From JAZDFP01 sp043801445 (GTDB taxonomy: Bacteria > Planctomycetota > MHYJ01 > JACQXL01): a stretch of DNA of 35,102 nucleotides. This document shows positions 22,010 to 31,149 of this stretch, in pieces. The stretch covers positions 1 through 35,102 of the forward strand of contig JAZDMB010000062.1 in NCBI GenBank assembly GCA_043801445.1, in the 5' to 3' direction. Position numbers and translations under genes: made by a program. Position 1 is the first letter of the stretch; the number at the start of each line of letters is the position of its first letter. The notes below the pieces were generated by a model. That model did no database searches and had not been told where the DNA came from. It saw nothing but the letters and a program-made list of their open reading frames with translations.

Positions 22010-24025
22010 TTAGAAGTTAATATTTAACATCAGGTTGAACACCCGTCCCGGTGATTCAATATCCTGAGAAGTTCCTTTATAGATTATGTACTCTTTATCA
22101 AAAACATTTTCCACACCGATTGAAAGTCTGCTGTTTTTACCGAATTGGCGCGCCAGATTAATATTAACGGTATAATACGGGTCGAATTCAGAAGTATTCT
22201 GATTACTATCATAATATAAACCATTATAATTGATAAGTGTCTGAAATTCTAATATTTCAGGTTTATTATAAGTAATACCGAGTTTACCTACATTCTTGGG
22301 AGTATATGCCAGGTAATTATCTTCAATTGTTGGATCAGCGGTATATTTCATGATTTGCGATTCATTATTAGTATAGTTGATCAAGCCGGACCACTCGGTA
22401 TTTATCTGCAAATTTAGTTCAGTTTCTATTCCCTGCATTTTTACTTTGGCAATATTATCTGTTTTCCAGTCTGTAGCGGTAATAGTATTATATCCGATAA
22501 AATTCCGTGCATATGCTTGATAGATAGTAAGTTTAGCCGATAAATTATCAAGAAATTTGCGTTCTATTCCCGAATCATAAGAGATTATTTTTTCCGGTTG
22601 TAAATCTGGATTGGCTTCGATTAGAAGAGCTCCTCTGCTATAAGTTGTATATAATTCGAAGAGGCTGGGAGCTTTGAATCCCTTGGCAACTGAAGTTTTA
22701 AGTGTAGTATTTTTATCGGCGTGATAAACCAAGCCTAATTTAGGACTGAACTCACGCCATTTATTAGATGAGAAATCATTATCATAAGGCGGTAGGGGGG
22801 TAGGTAATGTATCGTGATTTTCTCCATCATAAGATTTGATCCAATCATAGCGTCCGCCGAAGTTAACGATGAATTTATCATCTGAAAATCTGATTTCATT
22901 ATTAATAAATGGCGCCAGCAAAGTTTGTTTACCTTGGGTAGCACTTGAACGCACTACGGTATAATATTTATTCTTTGTTTCAATACTATTATGATTGTAG
23001 TCGATACCTGCAATTAAGGTATATTTCTCCAGTAAATTTATTGTTGATTCTGCACTACCGCCGGTTCCAAAGATAGGCACCACTTCCCGGCGATAAAGAT
23101 AGTTATAGGGCGATTTATCATAAAAATTAGTCCACCGGTCATCGCTGATTCTGAAAGAGGCATGCCAATCAATCTTTTTATTATCACTCAGCCAATCAAG
23201 CCAGGAACGGTTATTTTTGGTGTACCCGTACATATATTTTCTGCCGCCGCCTTTGTCAGCGTCATAGCGGGAAAATCCTGCGGTAACTGTATTGTGTTCA
23301 TCAGGTTCGTAGATGAAACGGCTGAATAACCTTTTTTCAGTCCGATATCTTTCGGTATCATATACCTGACGAGGCTTTGTTCCGATGTAGCCATCAGTGT
23401 TTTCATATTCACCATTGAGATAATATCTAAAATTACCTAATTTACCATCCTGGATTAATTTGGTTAGTGAGGAATTCATACTGCCATAATTTTGCTTCAA
23501 GATAGTTTCAGTCTTTTTCTCTGGTTTTTTAGTAATGATATTAATTACGCCGCCCATTGCATTAGAACCGTATAGTGCCGAGGCAGGTCCGCGCATAATT
23601 TCTATTCTTTCGATTGACTCTTTAGGAATTTGAGACCATTCCACCCAGCCGTTATAAGCGTTATTTTGCGGAATACCATCCACCAAAACCAGAGTTCGTT
23701 CTCCATAACCGCCTGTTCCCCTAAGATTTACCGGCCGATTCCCGGAAACTATGTTTATAGCATAATGATAATTTACATTGACACCTGTAGTAGTTCTTAA
23801 AATATCCTCCACTTTTTCAAATGGTGAGTTTCTAATATCCTCATTATTTATAATCGTGATACTGGATGGTATGTCATCGGCTTGATTTTTAAGCCTTGGG
23901 GCGGTGACGATGACTTCTTTAAGTTTGGTCTTATTTTCAGATTCTTGATGAGGTGTTTCCTGAGGCAGTGCCATACCACCGATTAGAAAAAGAATTATTA
24001 ATGGGATACTTGATCGTTTGAACAT
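22010..24025 (-). CDS. TonB-dependent outer-membrane receptor
   Basis: The 671-residue product has a signal peptide (MFKRSSIPLIILFLIGGMALPQE), a possible TonB box (EVIVTAP), a plug domain (about 45-160: DDIPSSITIINNEDI, NLRGTGGYGERTLVLVDGIP, IERIEIMRGPASALYGSNAMG and GVINIITK) and a beta-barrel ending in the aromatic residue of MLNINF. The layout is that of BtuB/FepA/CirA-type receptors importing metal chelates or cofactors; no riboswitch or Fur box that would reveal the ligand was seen upstream. A TTG at 24046 is in frame; ATG 24025 starts the signal peptide properly. Only 47 nt separate it from the GspG-like gene downstream. TonB/ExbBD are not in this window. Confidence 0.92.
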   Translation of the reverse strand: MFKRSSIPLIILFLIGGMALPQETPHQESENKTKLKEVIVTAPRLKNQADDIPSSITIINNEDIRNSPFEKVEDILRTTTGVNVNYHYAINIVSGNRPVNLRGTGGYGERTLVLVDGIPQNNAYNGWVEWSQIPKESIERIEIMRGPASALYGSNAMGGVINIITKKPEKKTETILKQNYGSMNSSLTKLIQDGKLGNFRYYLNGEYENTDGYIGTKPRQVYDTERYRTEKRLFSRFIYEPDEHNTVTAGFSRYDADKGGGRKYMYGYTKNNRSWLDWLSDNKKIDWHASFRISDDRWTNFYDKSPYNYLYRREVVPIFGTGGSAESTINLLEKYTLIAGIDYNHNSIETKNKYYTVVRSSATQGKQTLLAPFINNEIRFSDDKFIVNFGGRYDWIKSYDGENHDTLPTPLPPYDNDFSSNKWREFSPKLGLVYHADKNTTLKTSVAKGFKAPSLFELYTTYSRGALLIEANPDLQPEKIISYDSGIERKFLDNLSAKLTIYQAYARNFIGYNTITATDWKTDNIAKVKMQGIETELNLQINTEWSGLINYTNNESQIMKYTADPTIEDNYLAYTPKNVGKLGITYNKPEILEFQTLINYNGLYYDSNQNTSEFDPYYTVNINLARQFGKNSRLSIGVENVFDKEYIIYKGTSQDIESPGRVFNLMLNINF

Positions 24026-24267
24026 TTTTAATTTTTCTTCCCACAATAGAAACTTGTCATATATTGTAGGTTTTATTTGTATAGTTTATTTGTAAAAGAA
24101 ACAAGTTAATGCAATCTGATTATTAGGTCAAGATATTTTGAGTTATTCTGAGAGTGACAAAATAATTAAATCATACTTAAATAAGCGTTCGGGACTTCGA
24201 AGAACGATGGTTTGGCTCGTCTCTATGGGTGGCATCATTGGGTAAATGCCGAGCTTGTTAAAGTATG

Positions 24268-24894
24268 TTAATGAATGACCCGAAAAGTTTCCACGCTTCT
24301 ATCAAGAATACTTTCATATTGTGTCCGGAAACTTTCAGGAACCATAAAGATTATTTCAAACATCTTTTCACCGGTGAATATCCGGGTGCAATGGTAAAAG
24401 CATAGCTGTTCCCCGGACTTAGTCTGCGGAAAAATGCATCTCAGGGCTATGTGCCCGTCAATCTTTATTACTTGAGTTTGACTGAACTTGCTTTCAAATC
24501 TTTCTAATAGAAATTGGAAATGTTTAGTTTGTTCCGGTTCGGTTGCGGGAATTTCTTTCGTCGGTTCAACCAAAATAAACATTCCGTGGGGAAACTGGTC
24601 GTTTTCCGCCTCGGAAAAAGCCACTGCTTTGTAATGATGCCCCAGTTCCTTATCAAGATAAAAAGTAACTTCTTGCGAGCCTTCTTTGTCATACTGCCAT
24701 TTCTGCGGGAGATGAATCCCGAATCCTATTTCCTGGTTAATGTAAGTAGTAGGATTTAGGCCGGTAAGAACGATTGTTTGGGTCTTAACCGTTTCTTTTT
24801 TATCTGAAGGTGCTCGATTTTGGACGCAGGACGTGATACTCAATATCAATATTAAAATCACTGCTATCTTAAGTTCTAATAATCTCTTTATCAT
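24268..24894 (-). CDS. Lipoprotein with PsbP/DUF1795-like domain
   Basis: The 208-residue product has a lipoprotein signal ending ILSITSC (Cys23). The mature part, after a polar linker to about 45, looks like a PsbP/DUF1795-type fold: YINQEIGFGIHLPQKWQY near the start and YESILDRSVETFRVIH at the end, which is the usual final helix. Function unknown; proteins of this kind are small envelope lipoproteins. AAGGAG precedes the ATG. It lies between ferritin and the TonB receptor genes, in the same direction as both, with about 240 nt to the receptor. Confidence 0.75.
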   Translation of the reverse strand: MIKRLLELKIAVILILILSITSCVQNRAPSDKKETVKTQTIVLTGLNPTTYINQEIGFGIHLPQKWQYDKEGSQEVTFYLDKELGHHYKAVAFSEAENDQFPHGMFILVEPTKEIPATEPEQTKHFQFLLERFESKFSQTQVIKIDGHIALRCIFPQTKSGEQLCFYHCTRIFTGEKMFEIIFMVPESFRTQYESILDRSVETFRVIH

Positions 24895-24918
24895 CTTTTA
24901 ACTCCTTGTTATGTTTTA

Positions 24919-25395
24919 TTATGCCTTACGTTTTGCTAATTTATTATCAATCTTGCTTAAATTATTAATTGTTTTAAAATCATTCAAGATATTTGTGGCG
25001 TTTTTTTCTTCTTCTACCTGCTCTTTTATGAACCAATTCAAGAAGTTATGCGCTATTTTATTATTTGCTTGTTTTGCCAGATTAGAAAGGTTGTGAATAA
25101 GGGTAGTTACTTTCTTTTCGTGCGCCAGAGTTTTTTCAAATGCTACTCTGGGCGAAGAAAAGTTCGTAGGCGGCTGGGGTATCGTCTGTAAAATCACTTT
25201 TGAGTCTTCTTTAATTAAAAAATCAAGCATCTTTATTGCGTGTTCGGTTTCCTCATTGACTTGGATTCTCATCCAGTGACTGCATCCTTTCAAGTTTTTT
25301 GAGGCAAAGTAATTGGCCATGGATAAATAAAGATATGCCGAATAGAATTCGTTTTTTATTTGTTCATTAAACACCATCTGCAATTTTTTATTCAT
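24919..25395 (-). CDS. Ferritin, FtnA type
   Basis: Stores iron as ferric mineral in a 24-subunit shell. The 158-residue product is a four-helix ferritin without haem ligand Met of bacterioferritin being evident. Likely ferroxidase residues: E17 (NEFYSAYLYL), E50 and H53 (NEETEHAIKM), E in the third helix (VAFEKTLAHEKKVT) and Q127/E130 (WFIKEQVEEE). Length is normal to slightly short. It lies 31 nt after the rubredoxin stop and appears to be the fourth gene of an operon headed by the 2-oxoacid:ferredoxin oxidoreductase. Confidence 0.93.
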   Translation of the reverse strand: MNKKLQMVFNEQIKNEFYSAYLYLSMANYFASKNLKGCSHWMRIQVNEETEHAIKMLDFLIKEDSKVILQTIPQPPTNFSSPRVAFEKTLAHEKKVTTLIHNLSNLAKQANNKIAHNFLNWFIKEQVEEEKNATNILNDFKTINNLSKIDNKLAKRKA

Positions 25396-25426
25396 AAGTA
25401 CACTTTTCCCTTATCGTTATCAGGTA

Positions 25427-25588
25427 TTATGTTAATTTTTCAAAACTATCCTTCGCCGCGCCGCAGACCGGGCAGGTCCAATCATATGGTAGTTGTTCAA
25501 AAGGCGTGCCCGGCTTGACGCCGGAATCCGGGTCACCTTTTACCGGGTCATAAATATAACCGCAGACCATGCATTTGTATTTATCCAT
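25427..25588 (-). CDS. Rubredoxin
   Basis: A 53-residue one-iron electron carrier. The two metal-binding hairpins are CMVCGYIYD (Cys6, Cys9) and CPVCGAAKDSFE (Cys39, Cys42); the GDPDSGVKPGTPFEQLPYDW core between them is classic. The start ATG has a perfect ribosome binding site (GAGGAGGTAAC). It sits 20 nt downstream of the oxidoreductase beta subunit and upstream of ferritin. Likely roles are electron delivery to oxygen- or peroxide-reducing enzymes in an anaerobe, or iron release from ferritin (inference). Confidence 0.97.
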   Translation of the reverse strand: MDKYKCMVCGYIYDPVKGDPDSGVKPGTPFEQLPYDWTCPVCGAAKDSFEKLT

Positions 25589-25608
25589 TCTGGTTACCTC
25601 CTCTGGTT

Positions 25609-26460
25609 TCAGATTGAGCGTTGTAATATTTCTTTTATCTTGGATTCCTGATTTTCAGGTTTTAGTGAGTATTTCAGGAATGGCTCTTCAAATGAAGGTT
25701 TTTCTTTCTTATAAAATGTGCCAAGAGCAATCTGTTTATCAGTATTATAATCCCATTCACGTATTTTGGTTAATGCCTCATCATAATTTTGGTTGTTGTG
25801 ATTTTTAAGTTCATAGACACGGCTGTTATAGTATTCATACATATTGTAAAAAGTAGCGCAGACTTGCAGAACATCAACGATGGCAAAACCTTTATGCATA
25901 ATGGCATCTTTAAATAGGTTCTTAAGCAGTTCCAATTTGTTCGAGTAACCTCTGCCAATAAAAGTAGCACCGCTGGACATCATTATTTCCAATGGGTTTA
26001 TCGGATTTTCTATCGATCCGGAAGGTGTAGAACGCCCTTTGAAACCTAAAGGCGAGGTGGGTGTATATTGGCCGGTTGTAAGTCCATAGACACGGTTATT
26101 GTGAACTATCATAGTGATATCAATATTCCGTTTGGCGGCAAATATCAGGTGCTCCAGACCTTCACCGTAGGCATCACCATCGCCGGCAAAGCCGATGACT
26201 TTTAATCGTGGGTTAGCCAGTTTGATGCCCTGTGCCACTGGCGTGACCCGTCCGTGGATGGCATAAAAACTGTTGACATTCAGATAATCCACAATTTTGG
26301 CATGACAACCGATTCCAGAGACAAGTACCACATTATCGAGTGCGCCTGGTTCCTCGTTTAATTTGTTGAGTACGGTTTTTATCGAGTTCAAAATGGAGAA
26401 GTTACCGCAACCCGGGCACCAGGTATTTTTAGCATTGGTCATCAGATTTTTTTGATTCAT
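25609..26460 (-). CDS. 2-oxoacid:ferredoxin oxidoreductase, beta subunit
   Basis: The 283-residue product binds thiamine diphosphate and catalyses CoA-dependent oxidative decarboxylation of a 2-oxoacid with its alpha partner, reducing ferredoxin. Visible are the cluster cysteines WCPGCGNF and the TPP/Mg signature GDGDAYGEGLEHLIFAAKRN then NNRVYGLTTGQYTPTS. The single CxxC plus a distal cysteine fits the short KorB/VorB type, which has one [4Fe-4S] cluster. Substrate (2-oxoglutarate, pyruvate or branched-chain oxoacid) cannot be set from sequence alone. It starts 1 nt after the alpha stop with AGGTGT as ribosome binding site. Confidence 0.93.
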   Translation of the reverse strand: MNQKNLMTNAKNTWCPGCGNFSILNSIKTVLNKLNEEPGALDNVVLVSGIGCHAKIVDYLNVNSFYAIHGRVTPVAQGIKLANPRLKVIGFAGDGDAYGEGLEHLIFAAKRNIDITMIVHNNRVYGLTTGQYTPTSPLGFKGRSTPSGSIENPINPLEIMMSSGATFIGRGYSNKLELLKNLFKDAIMHKGFAIVDVLQVCATFYNMYEYYNSRVYELKNHNNQNYDEALTKIREWDYNTDKQIALGTFYKKEKPSFEEPFLKYSLKPENQESKIKEILQRSI

Positions 26461-26461
26461 T

Positions 26462-28111
26462 TTATAACACCTGTCTTAATTTTGTTTCCAGTTCATCTAA
26501 TGAAAATGAACGACCGTCATATTTTAATATTTTTTTATCCGCCTTGAAACCGTAACTATTGATCAGTCGGACTAATTGGGCAGTGGCATTATTTTCTACG
26601 CAGATAATCCGGTCAACTTTACTAAAGGATTCACGGAGCTGTTTTTCCGGAAACGGCGAAAGGACAAGCACATGAATAACCTTTAATCCAAAGATTTCAG
26701 CTGCCTCAACGCAGACTCCTTTATTCGAACCCCAGCAAAGAAGGGCAGTTGATGAATTCTTATTGCCGTAAACTTTTACTGTTTCGTAGCCGGCCATCTC
26801 TTTTTTCAGGCAATCATCCTTGCGTAATCTTTTCAACTGCATCTTTTTCACGCTATCTGGTTCCTCGGTCGTCAGACCGGATTCCTCATGTTCGTAGCTG
26901 TTGACTTTAATGACGGCATCTTTATCAGGCACAAAAGCCAAGGGTGAGATACCGGTTTCTGTATTTAAATATCTTTTATACGGTTGTTGCCTATCCCATA
27001 AAACGGTTTCAGGTCTTTTTAGTTCGTCCAGAGCGGCGATATCGAAATTAAAAGTGCCTTCGCTCAGGGTTTTGTCGACCATGATAAACGACGGCATCTG
27101 GTATTTCCAGGAGATATCCAGGGCAAAAGCGGACCAGGCATATGATTCTTCAGCATCGCCGGGCGCAACTATGAAGCGCGGGAATTCGCCTTGCCCGGCA
27201 TTCAGAATAAAATGTAAATCAGACTGGGCTGAATAAGTAGGCATACCGGTGCTGGGACCTGGTCTTTGTCCCATGACAATCGTAATAGGCAGTTCAGCCA
27301 TACCGGACAGGCTCAAACCTTCGGTCATCAGGCAGAACCCGCCTCCGGAAGTGCCGACGGCAACACGTTGGCCGGCATAAGTAAATCCCAGACTCATTAA
27401 CATCACGGCGATTTCATTTTCCGGATGGATAACTTTTAAATTTAATTCGTCAGCTAAACCAGCCAGATAATGCAGGAGATTGGAAACCGGTGTCATCGGA
27501 TAAGCCAGGTAAGCTTTGAGACCGCCTTTAACCAGTCCTAATCCGACAGCTTCACCACCGGTTAATATAGGCAGGGCAGTCTGATTAAGCGGTTCTATTT
27601 GAGTCAGTTCTTTGGCGGCATTGTAGCCTTTCAAAGCTATTTCTAAATTCAGTTCTGTTTCTTTGGTGATATGTTTCTTGAAGACGGCTTCTAAAGTTTT
27701 ATATTTGATGCCCATAGATTTACAAAACGCACCAATCAGGCATGAGTTACGCATAACAAACGAGGCTTTTTCTTCTTTGATTATTGTATCTAATGGGATA
27801 CCTAAACCTTCTGATTTTATCTCGTCGGAATTATAGATGATAAAGGCATTGTCATTTAGTTTTGATTTATGTGAATCCAGAGTTTCTTGATTTAATGCCA
27901 GCAGGCAGTCTATTTTGTCACGGTGGACGGCGATTTTATTTTTGGATGCCCTGATAATAGAAAAATTATGCCCGCCCCTTATCAAGGATGGATAATCATA
28001 ATAGACATTGATGCGATAACCGAGCTGGTTAATGATGCGGGCTATAGTCAGGCTCGCCTGATTTATTCCATCGCCGGCTTTGCCACCGATAAGGACAGAA
28101 AAATTATTCAT
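26462..28111 (-). CDS. 2-oxoacid:ferredoxin oxidoreductase, fused gamma-alpha subunit
   Basis: The 549-residue product has a gamma domain first (about 1-175: VLIGGKAGDGINQASLTIAR and YDYPSLIRGGHNFS), then the alpha part (about 185-549: TGGEAVGLGLVKGGLKAYLA, YPMTPVSNLLHYLA, GTSGGGFCLMTEGLSLSGMA). The GGEA and YPMTPVS motifs help bind CoA and the TPP pyrimidine ring. This gamma-alpha fusion with a separate small beta is typical of KorA/VorA enzymes. With beta, rubredoxin and ferritin it seems to form an operon; tgt lies 52 nt upstream, so read-through from the queH-spoIID-tgt run is possible. The acyl-CoA produced could feed the ADP-forming synthetase at 5128. Confidence 0.93.
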   Translation of the reverse strand: MNNFSVLIGGKAGDGINQASLTIARIINQLGYRINVYYDYPSLIRGGHNFSIIRASKNKIAVHRDKIDCLLALNQETLDSHKSKLNDNAFIIYNSDEIKSEGLGIPLDTIIKEEKASFVMRNSCLIGAFCKSMGIKYKTLEAVFKKHITKETELNLEIALKGYNAAKELTQIEPLNQTALPILTGGEAVGLGLVKGGLKAYLAYPMTPVSNLLHYLAGLADELNLKVIHPENEIAVMLMSLGFTYAGQRVAVGTSGGGFCLMTEGLSLSGMAELPITIVMGQRPGPSTGMPTYSAQSDLHFILNAGQGEFPRFIVAPGDAEESYAWSAFALDISWKYQMPSFIMVDKTLSEGTFNFDIAALDELKRPETVLWDRQQPYKRYLNTETGISPLAFVPDKDAVIKVNSYEHEESGLTTEEPDSVKKMQLKRLRKDDCLKKEMAGYETVKVYGNKNSSTALLCWGSNKGVCVEAAEIFGLKVIHVLVLSPFPEKQLRESFSKVDRIICVENNATAQLVRLINSYGFKADKKILKYDGRSFSLDELETKLRQVL

Positions 28112-28163
28112 CGTAGTAATGATTATATCATAAAAATATTATTGACCAAGTAAAATGATTGAA

Positions 28164-29228
28164 TCAGGGTGATATCTTTTCCCGAATGCCTTTAATTAAT
28201 GACTGGAAGTAATAGATATTGTGAATAGACATTAAGGTTAGTCCTAATATTTCTTCTGCCTGAAAGAGGTGTCTTATATATGCGCGAGTAAAATTAGTGC
28301 AGGTATAACATCCGCAATTATTATCCAGAGGTGATTGGTCTTCTTGGTATTGTTGATTTTTTATTCTGACAATCCCATTAGAAGTAAAGGCATAACCATT
28401 ACGTCCATTTCTGGTAGGTAATACGCAGTCAAACAGGTCGACACCCATATTTATAGCCCGGACGATATCATCCGGCGTGCCGACTCCCATCAGATAGACC
28501 GGATATTTAGAAGGTATAATTTCCAGAATAGTTTTTATTGCCTCAAACATAAGTTCAGGACCTTCACCAACGCTGAGGCCTCCGATAGCAAAGCCGTCGA
28601 ATCCCATATCCAAAAGTGATTGGGCGGATATTTTGCGCAGGTCATTAAAGACACCGCCCTGGACAATTCCAAAGAGCATCTGGTCTTTTCGTTTCTTGGC
28701 TTTGAGACTTCGTTTTGCCCATTTGAGACTGCGCAGGGTGGCTTCTTTAGTTGTTTCATAAGAGGAAGGATAGGGGACTGGCTGGTCAAATTGGACAATA
28801 ATATCAGCGCCTAAAGATTCCTGTATTTCAATAACCTTTTCCGGTGTAAAAAATATGGTATCACCGTTTAATGGGTCTTTAAATTCAACGCCTTCGTCAG
28901 AGATATTCGTGAGTTTAGAGAGCGAAAATACCTGAAACCCGCCGCTGTCGGTCAGGATGGGCCCATCCCAATTCATAAATTTGTGCAGACCGCCTAATTT
29001 CCCTACAACCTTTTCACCGGGTTTCCGGTGAAGGTGAAAGGCATTGCAGATAAGAACCGATACGTTGGCTTCTTTTAAATTAGTAGGGGAAAGCGTTTTA
29101 ACCGTGGCATTGGTCGCCACAGGCATAAAGGCAGGCGTAATTAATTTTCCGTGCGGTGTAGTGAATTCAGCTGCACGAGCATGGTTGGTAGGGGATTGTC
29201 TAACAATATCAAAACTAAATGAGTTCAT
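28164..29228 (-). CDS. tgt: Queuine tRNA-ribosyltransferase (Tgt)
   Basis: Swaps guanine 34 of GUN-anticodon tRNAs for preQ1. The 354-residue TIM barrel shows LTDSGGFQVFSL (base-binding Asp), QFDQPVPYP, VQGGVFNDLR, FAIGGLSVGEG, the nucleophilic Asp in FDCVLPTRNGRNG, and the zinc site CGCYTCTNF with a later His. Length fits bacterial Tgt. It belongs to the queuosine pathway together with queH two genes upstream; SpoIID lies between. The start ATG at 29228 is 27 nt after the SpoIID stop. Confidence 0.96.
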   Translation of the reverse strand: MNSFSFDIVRQSPTNHARAAEFTTPHGKLITPAFMPVATNATVKTLSPTNLKEANVSVLICNAFHLHRKPGEKVVGKLGGLHKFMNWDGPILTDSGGFQVFSLSKLTNISDEGVEFKDPLNGDTIFFTPEKVIEIQESLGADIIVQFDQPVPYPSSYETTKEATLRSLKWAKRSLKAKKRKDQMLFGIVQGGVFNDLRKISAQSLLDMGFDGFAIGGLSVGEGPELMFEAIKTILEIIPSKYPVYLMGVGTPDDIVRAINMGVDLFDCVLPTRNGRNGYAFTSNGIVRIKNQQYQEDQSPLDNNCGCYTCTNFTRAYIRHLFQAEEILGLTLMSIHNIYYFQSLIKGIREKISP

Positions 29229-29255
29229 TAATTAGTTAACTCGTGCAACTGTATA

Positions 29256-30494
29256 CTAATATATTTTCACAATCTTTGATTCTTGATAATAATACTCTAG
29301 GATTTGAAGTGGAGTAAAATTTTGCTCGGACATTCCTCGAGTTCCTTCTTGACACATACCAACTGCATGTCCCCATCCATGGCCAATGAATTCAAAATAA
29401 CCATTCTTTTTTATTATTTTGAACATCGTACTTTTAAGTTTATTAGGATTAAGGGCAATTCTGAATTTCTGTGCCTGAAAGATAATAGGTGAATTTCGAC
29501 CTTCCATTTTTAGTGCGACTTCAACAGCATGACCGCCCGGAGCGGTTCTTGTTATTTCTATATCCTTTATTTTGGTCACACCCTTTAAATTCAGTGCTTT
29601 GATGATTTCATCATTTGTAAATTCCGTATTCCATTGGAAATGTTTGGAATTATAGCAGAATCCGCATTTACGCCCTTGAAGTGGCGGTAATGGCGTTAGT
29701 CCGAAGACTAAGTCACCCGGTTCAGTTGAGCCGCCACAGGTATCTGAGAAAAGGGTATTAAAAATTAACGAGTTGTAACTTATGATTATTCCTCTGGTTT
29801 TTTCAACTGCCTGTCTGGTTTTAGGGCCGGTTCGTTCTTCGCCGCGATAAACCTGCGAATAAATATCATCGGTCAGATCGTAGTCGAATGCTTTTTGACT
29901 ATAAGTGCCGAATTGTTTGATACGAAACAAGGCAAAAGAACGTGCGGTGATTGCCTGCGCGTCAAGAGAATTTTCGGGCCAGGATTCGTCCATTTCACTG
30001 CTGACCACACCCGGCAGATAACTTTCTAAATCAATTATGTTAACCAATGATATTTTTTTACTAGGCAAACCTTTTATTCGCAGGTATCCATGATAATTTC
30101 TTTGGCCGACCTGAATTAATGAATTACTGTTAGAGGGAACAATAACGATATCATCATTGCTGATATTGACTTTGCTGCCGATATTTATTTTGTCACCGTT
30201 GTAAAATATTCGGATTGGTCCCGGAATAGATTCCTGTCTTGATAGTTGCTGGGAAACAATGAATCTATTATGACGGTCTTGAGCATACGGGTATATCCCG
30301 TAACCGGAATTTATTTTTATCATGGCGAAGTCGATATTGTTAGATGCACTCAACAGGACCTGTAGATAGGGCGGTTCATTTAATACCTTTTTGCTTGTTG
30401 CATACCGGTAGAAAGGTGTTACGGCACCGCTTGAAACACAGCCGGCTGATAAAATTATCACCGCAAATAAACAGAGTAAATAATTATTTTTCAT
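29256..30494 (-). CDS. SpoIID/LytB-domain lipoprotein (peptidoglycan lytic transglycosylase-like)
   Basis: The 412-residue product starts, from ATG 30494, with the lipoprotein signal MKNNYLLCLFAVIILSAGC (Cys19). SpoIID-type enzymes cut glycan strands that have lost their stem peptides. The catalytic motif is visible as YLPGVVSSEMDESWPENSLDAQ followed by ITARSFALFR, with the key Glu in SSEM; FSDTCGGSTEP and the C-terminal GHGWGHAVGMCQEGTRGM complete the family pattern. An upstream ATG at 30527 in frame would spoil the signal peptide. It overlaps the end of queH by 11 nt. An amidase gene that could supply denuded glycan lies just beyond queH on the other strand. Confidence 0.9.
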   Translation of the reverse strand: MKNNYLLCLFAVIILSAGCVSSGAVTPFYRYATSKKVLNEPPYLQVLLSASNNIDFAMIKINSGYGIYPYAQDRHNRFIVSQQLSRQESIPGPIRIFYNGDKINIGSKVNISNDDIVIVPSNSNSLIQVGQRNYHGYLRIKGLPSKKISLVNIIDLESYLPGVVSSEMDESWPENSLDAQAITARSFALFRIKQFGTYSQKAFDYDLTDDIYSQVYRGEERTGPKTRQAVEKTRGIIISYNSLIFNTLFSDTCGGSTEPGDLVFGLTPLPPLQGRKCGFCYNSKHFQWNTEFTNDEIIKALNLKGVTKIKDIEITRTAPGGHAVEVALKMEGRNSPIIFQAQKFRIALNPNKLKSTMFKIIKKNGYFEFIGHGWGHAVGMCQEGTRGMSEQNFTPLQILEYYYQESKIVKIY

Positions 30495-31050
30495 CTTGAA
30501 TCTGTGGCTTGGTATTGTATCTTTCATATTCGCTAAAAATGCAACCGCAATATTGTTGCCGATAGAGTTGCCTTTTTTTAGCCGTTTCTTTACATTCTGT
30601 GTATAAATCAGTTAATGCTTCATACTTAAAGACAATTCCCTGGTTTTGGGCAACATTTTCGCCAATATTTTTAATGACAGATTGATTTTGCTGCGGACTG
30701 ACGATGAGGGTTGAAGTGAAAACATTGAATCCCAGCTCCTTTGCCTTTTGGGCGGTTTTTTGCAATCTTATTTCATAGCATTTCATACAACGATTATTGT
30801 CATATATTTTGCCATAAGATGCGACAGCCATGAGGAATTCATCCAACCCGTACGATGATTCATAATGCACGAGTATTTTTTCCTGTTCAGCCAAAACTTC
30901 TACAGCCCGAAGTCTTTTCTTGAATTCAGTATAGGGATGAATATTGGGATTATAAAAATATCCGGTTATTTTATCACCATCTGCTTTCAATTTTCTTGTT
31001 AAACCGGTGGCGCATACTCCGCAGCAGATATGTAAAAGAATATTAGTCAT
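30484..31050 (-). CDS. queH: Epoxyqueuosine reductase QueH
   Basis: Performs the last step of queuosine synthesis, reducing epoxyqueuosine in tRNA; QueH is the non-cobalamin alternative to QueG. The 188-residue product (formerly DUF208) shows LLHICCGVCATG (cluster and iron cysteines), NNRCMKCYEIRL and QQYCGCIFSEYER. Length is typical. Its 3' end overlaps spoIID; tgt follows. The 100-nt gap to the divergent amidase gene probably contains the promoters for both directions. Confidence 0.95.
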   Translation of the reverse strand: MTNILLHICCGVCATGLTRKLKADGDKITGYFYNPNIHPYTEFKKRLRAVEVLAEQEKILVHYESSYGLDEFLMAVASYGKIYDNNRCMKCYEIRLQKTAQKAKELGFNVFTSTLIVSPQQNQSVIKNIGENVAQNQGIVFKYEALTDLYTECKETAKKRQLYRQQYCGCIFSEYERYNTKPQIQDEK

Positions 31051-31060
31051 AATACAAATA

Positions 31061-31091
31061 TTGACTGCTTGTTATAAAATTATTATTTAAT
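31061..31091 (+). promoter_or_regulatory. Possible promoter of the amidase gene
   Basis: TTGACT (31061-31066) and TTTAAT (31086-31091) are each one base off the sigma-70 consensus with a 19-nt spacer, 59 nt upstream of the ATG at 31150. The gap is very AT-rich, so this can be chance. Confidence 0.25.
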
Positions 31092-31149
31092 ACTCAACTT
31101 TTATAAATAAAAATCCGAAAGTATAGTTACCTAATAAATTATAAAACAT

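Noticed and set aside
24047..24267. Cobalamin or other riboswitch upstream of the TonB receptor
   Set aside because: No conserved B12-box or other aptamer motif was recognised. Only a 5-bp CGTTC/GAACG stem at 24186-24206 is visible, too weak to call a terminator.
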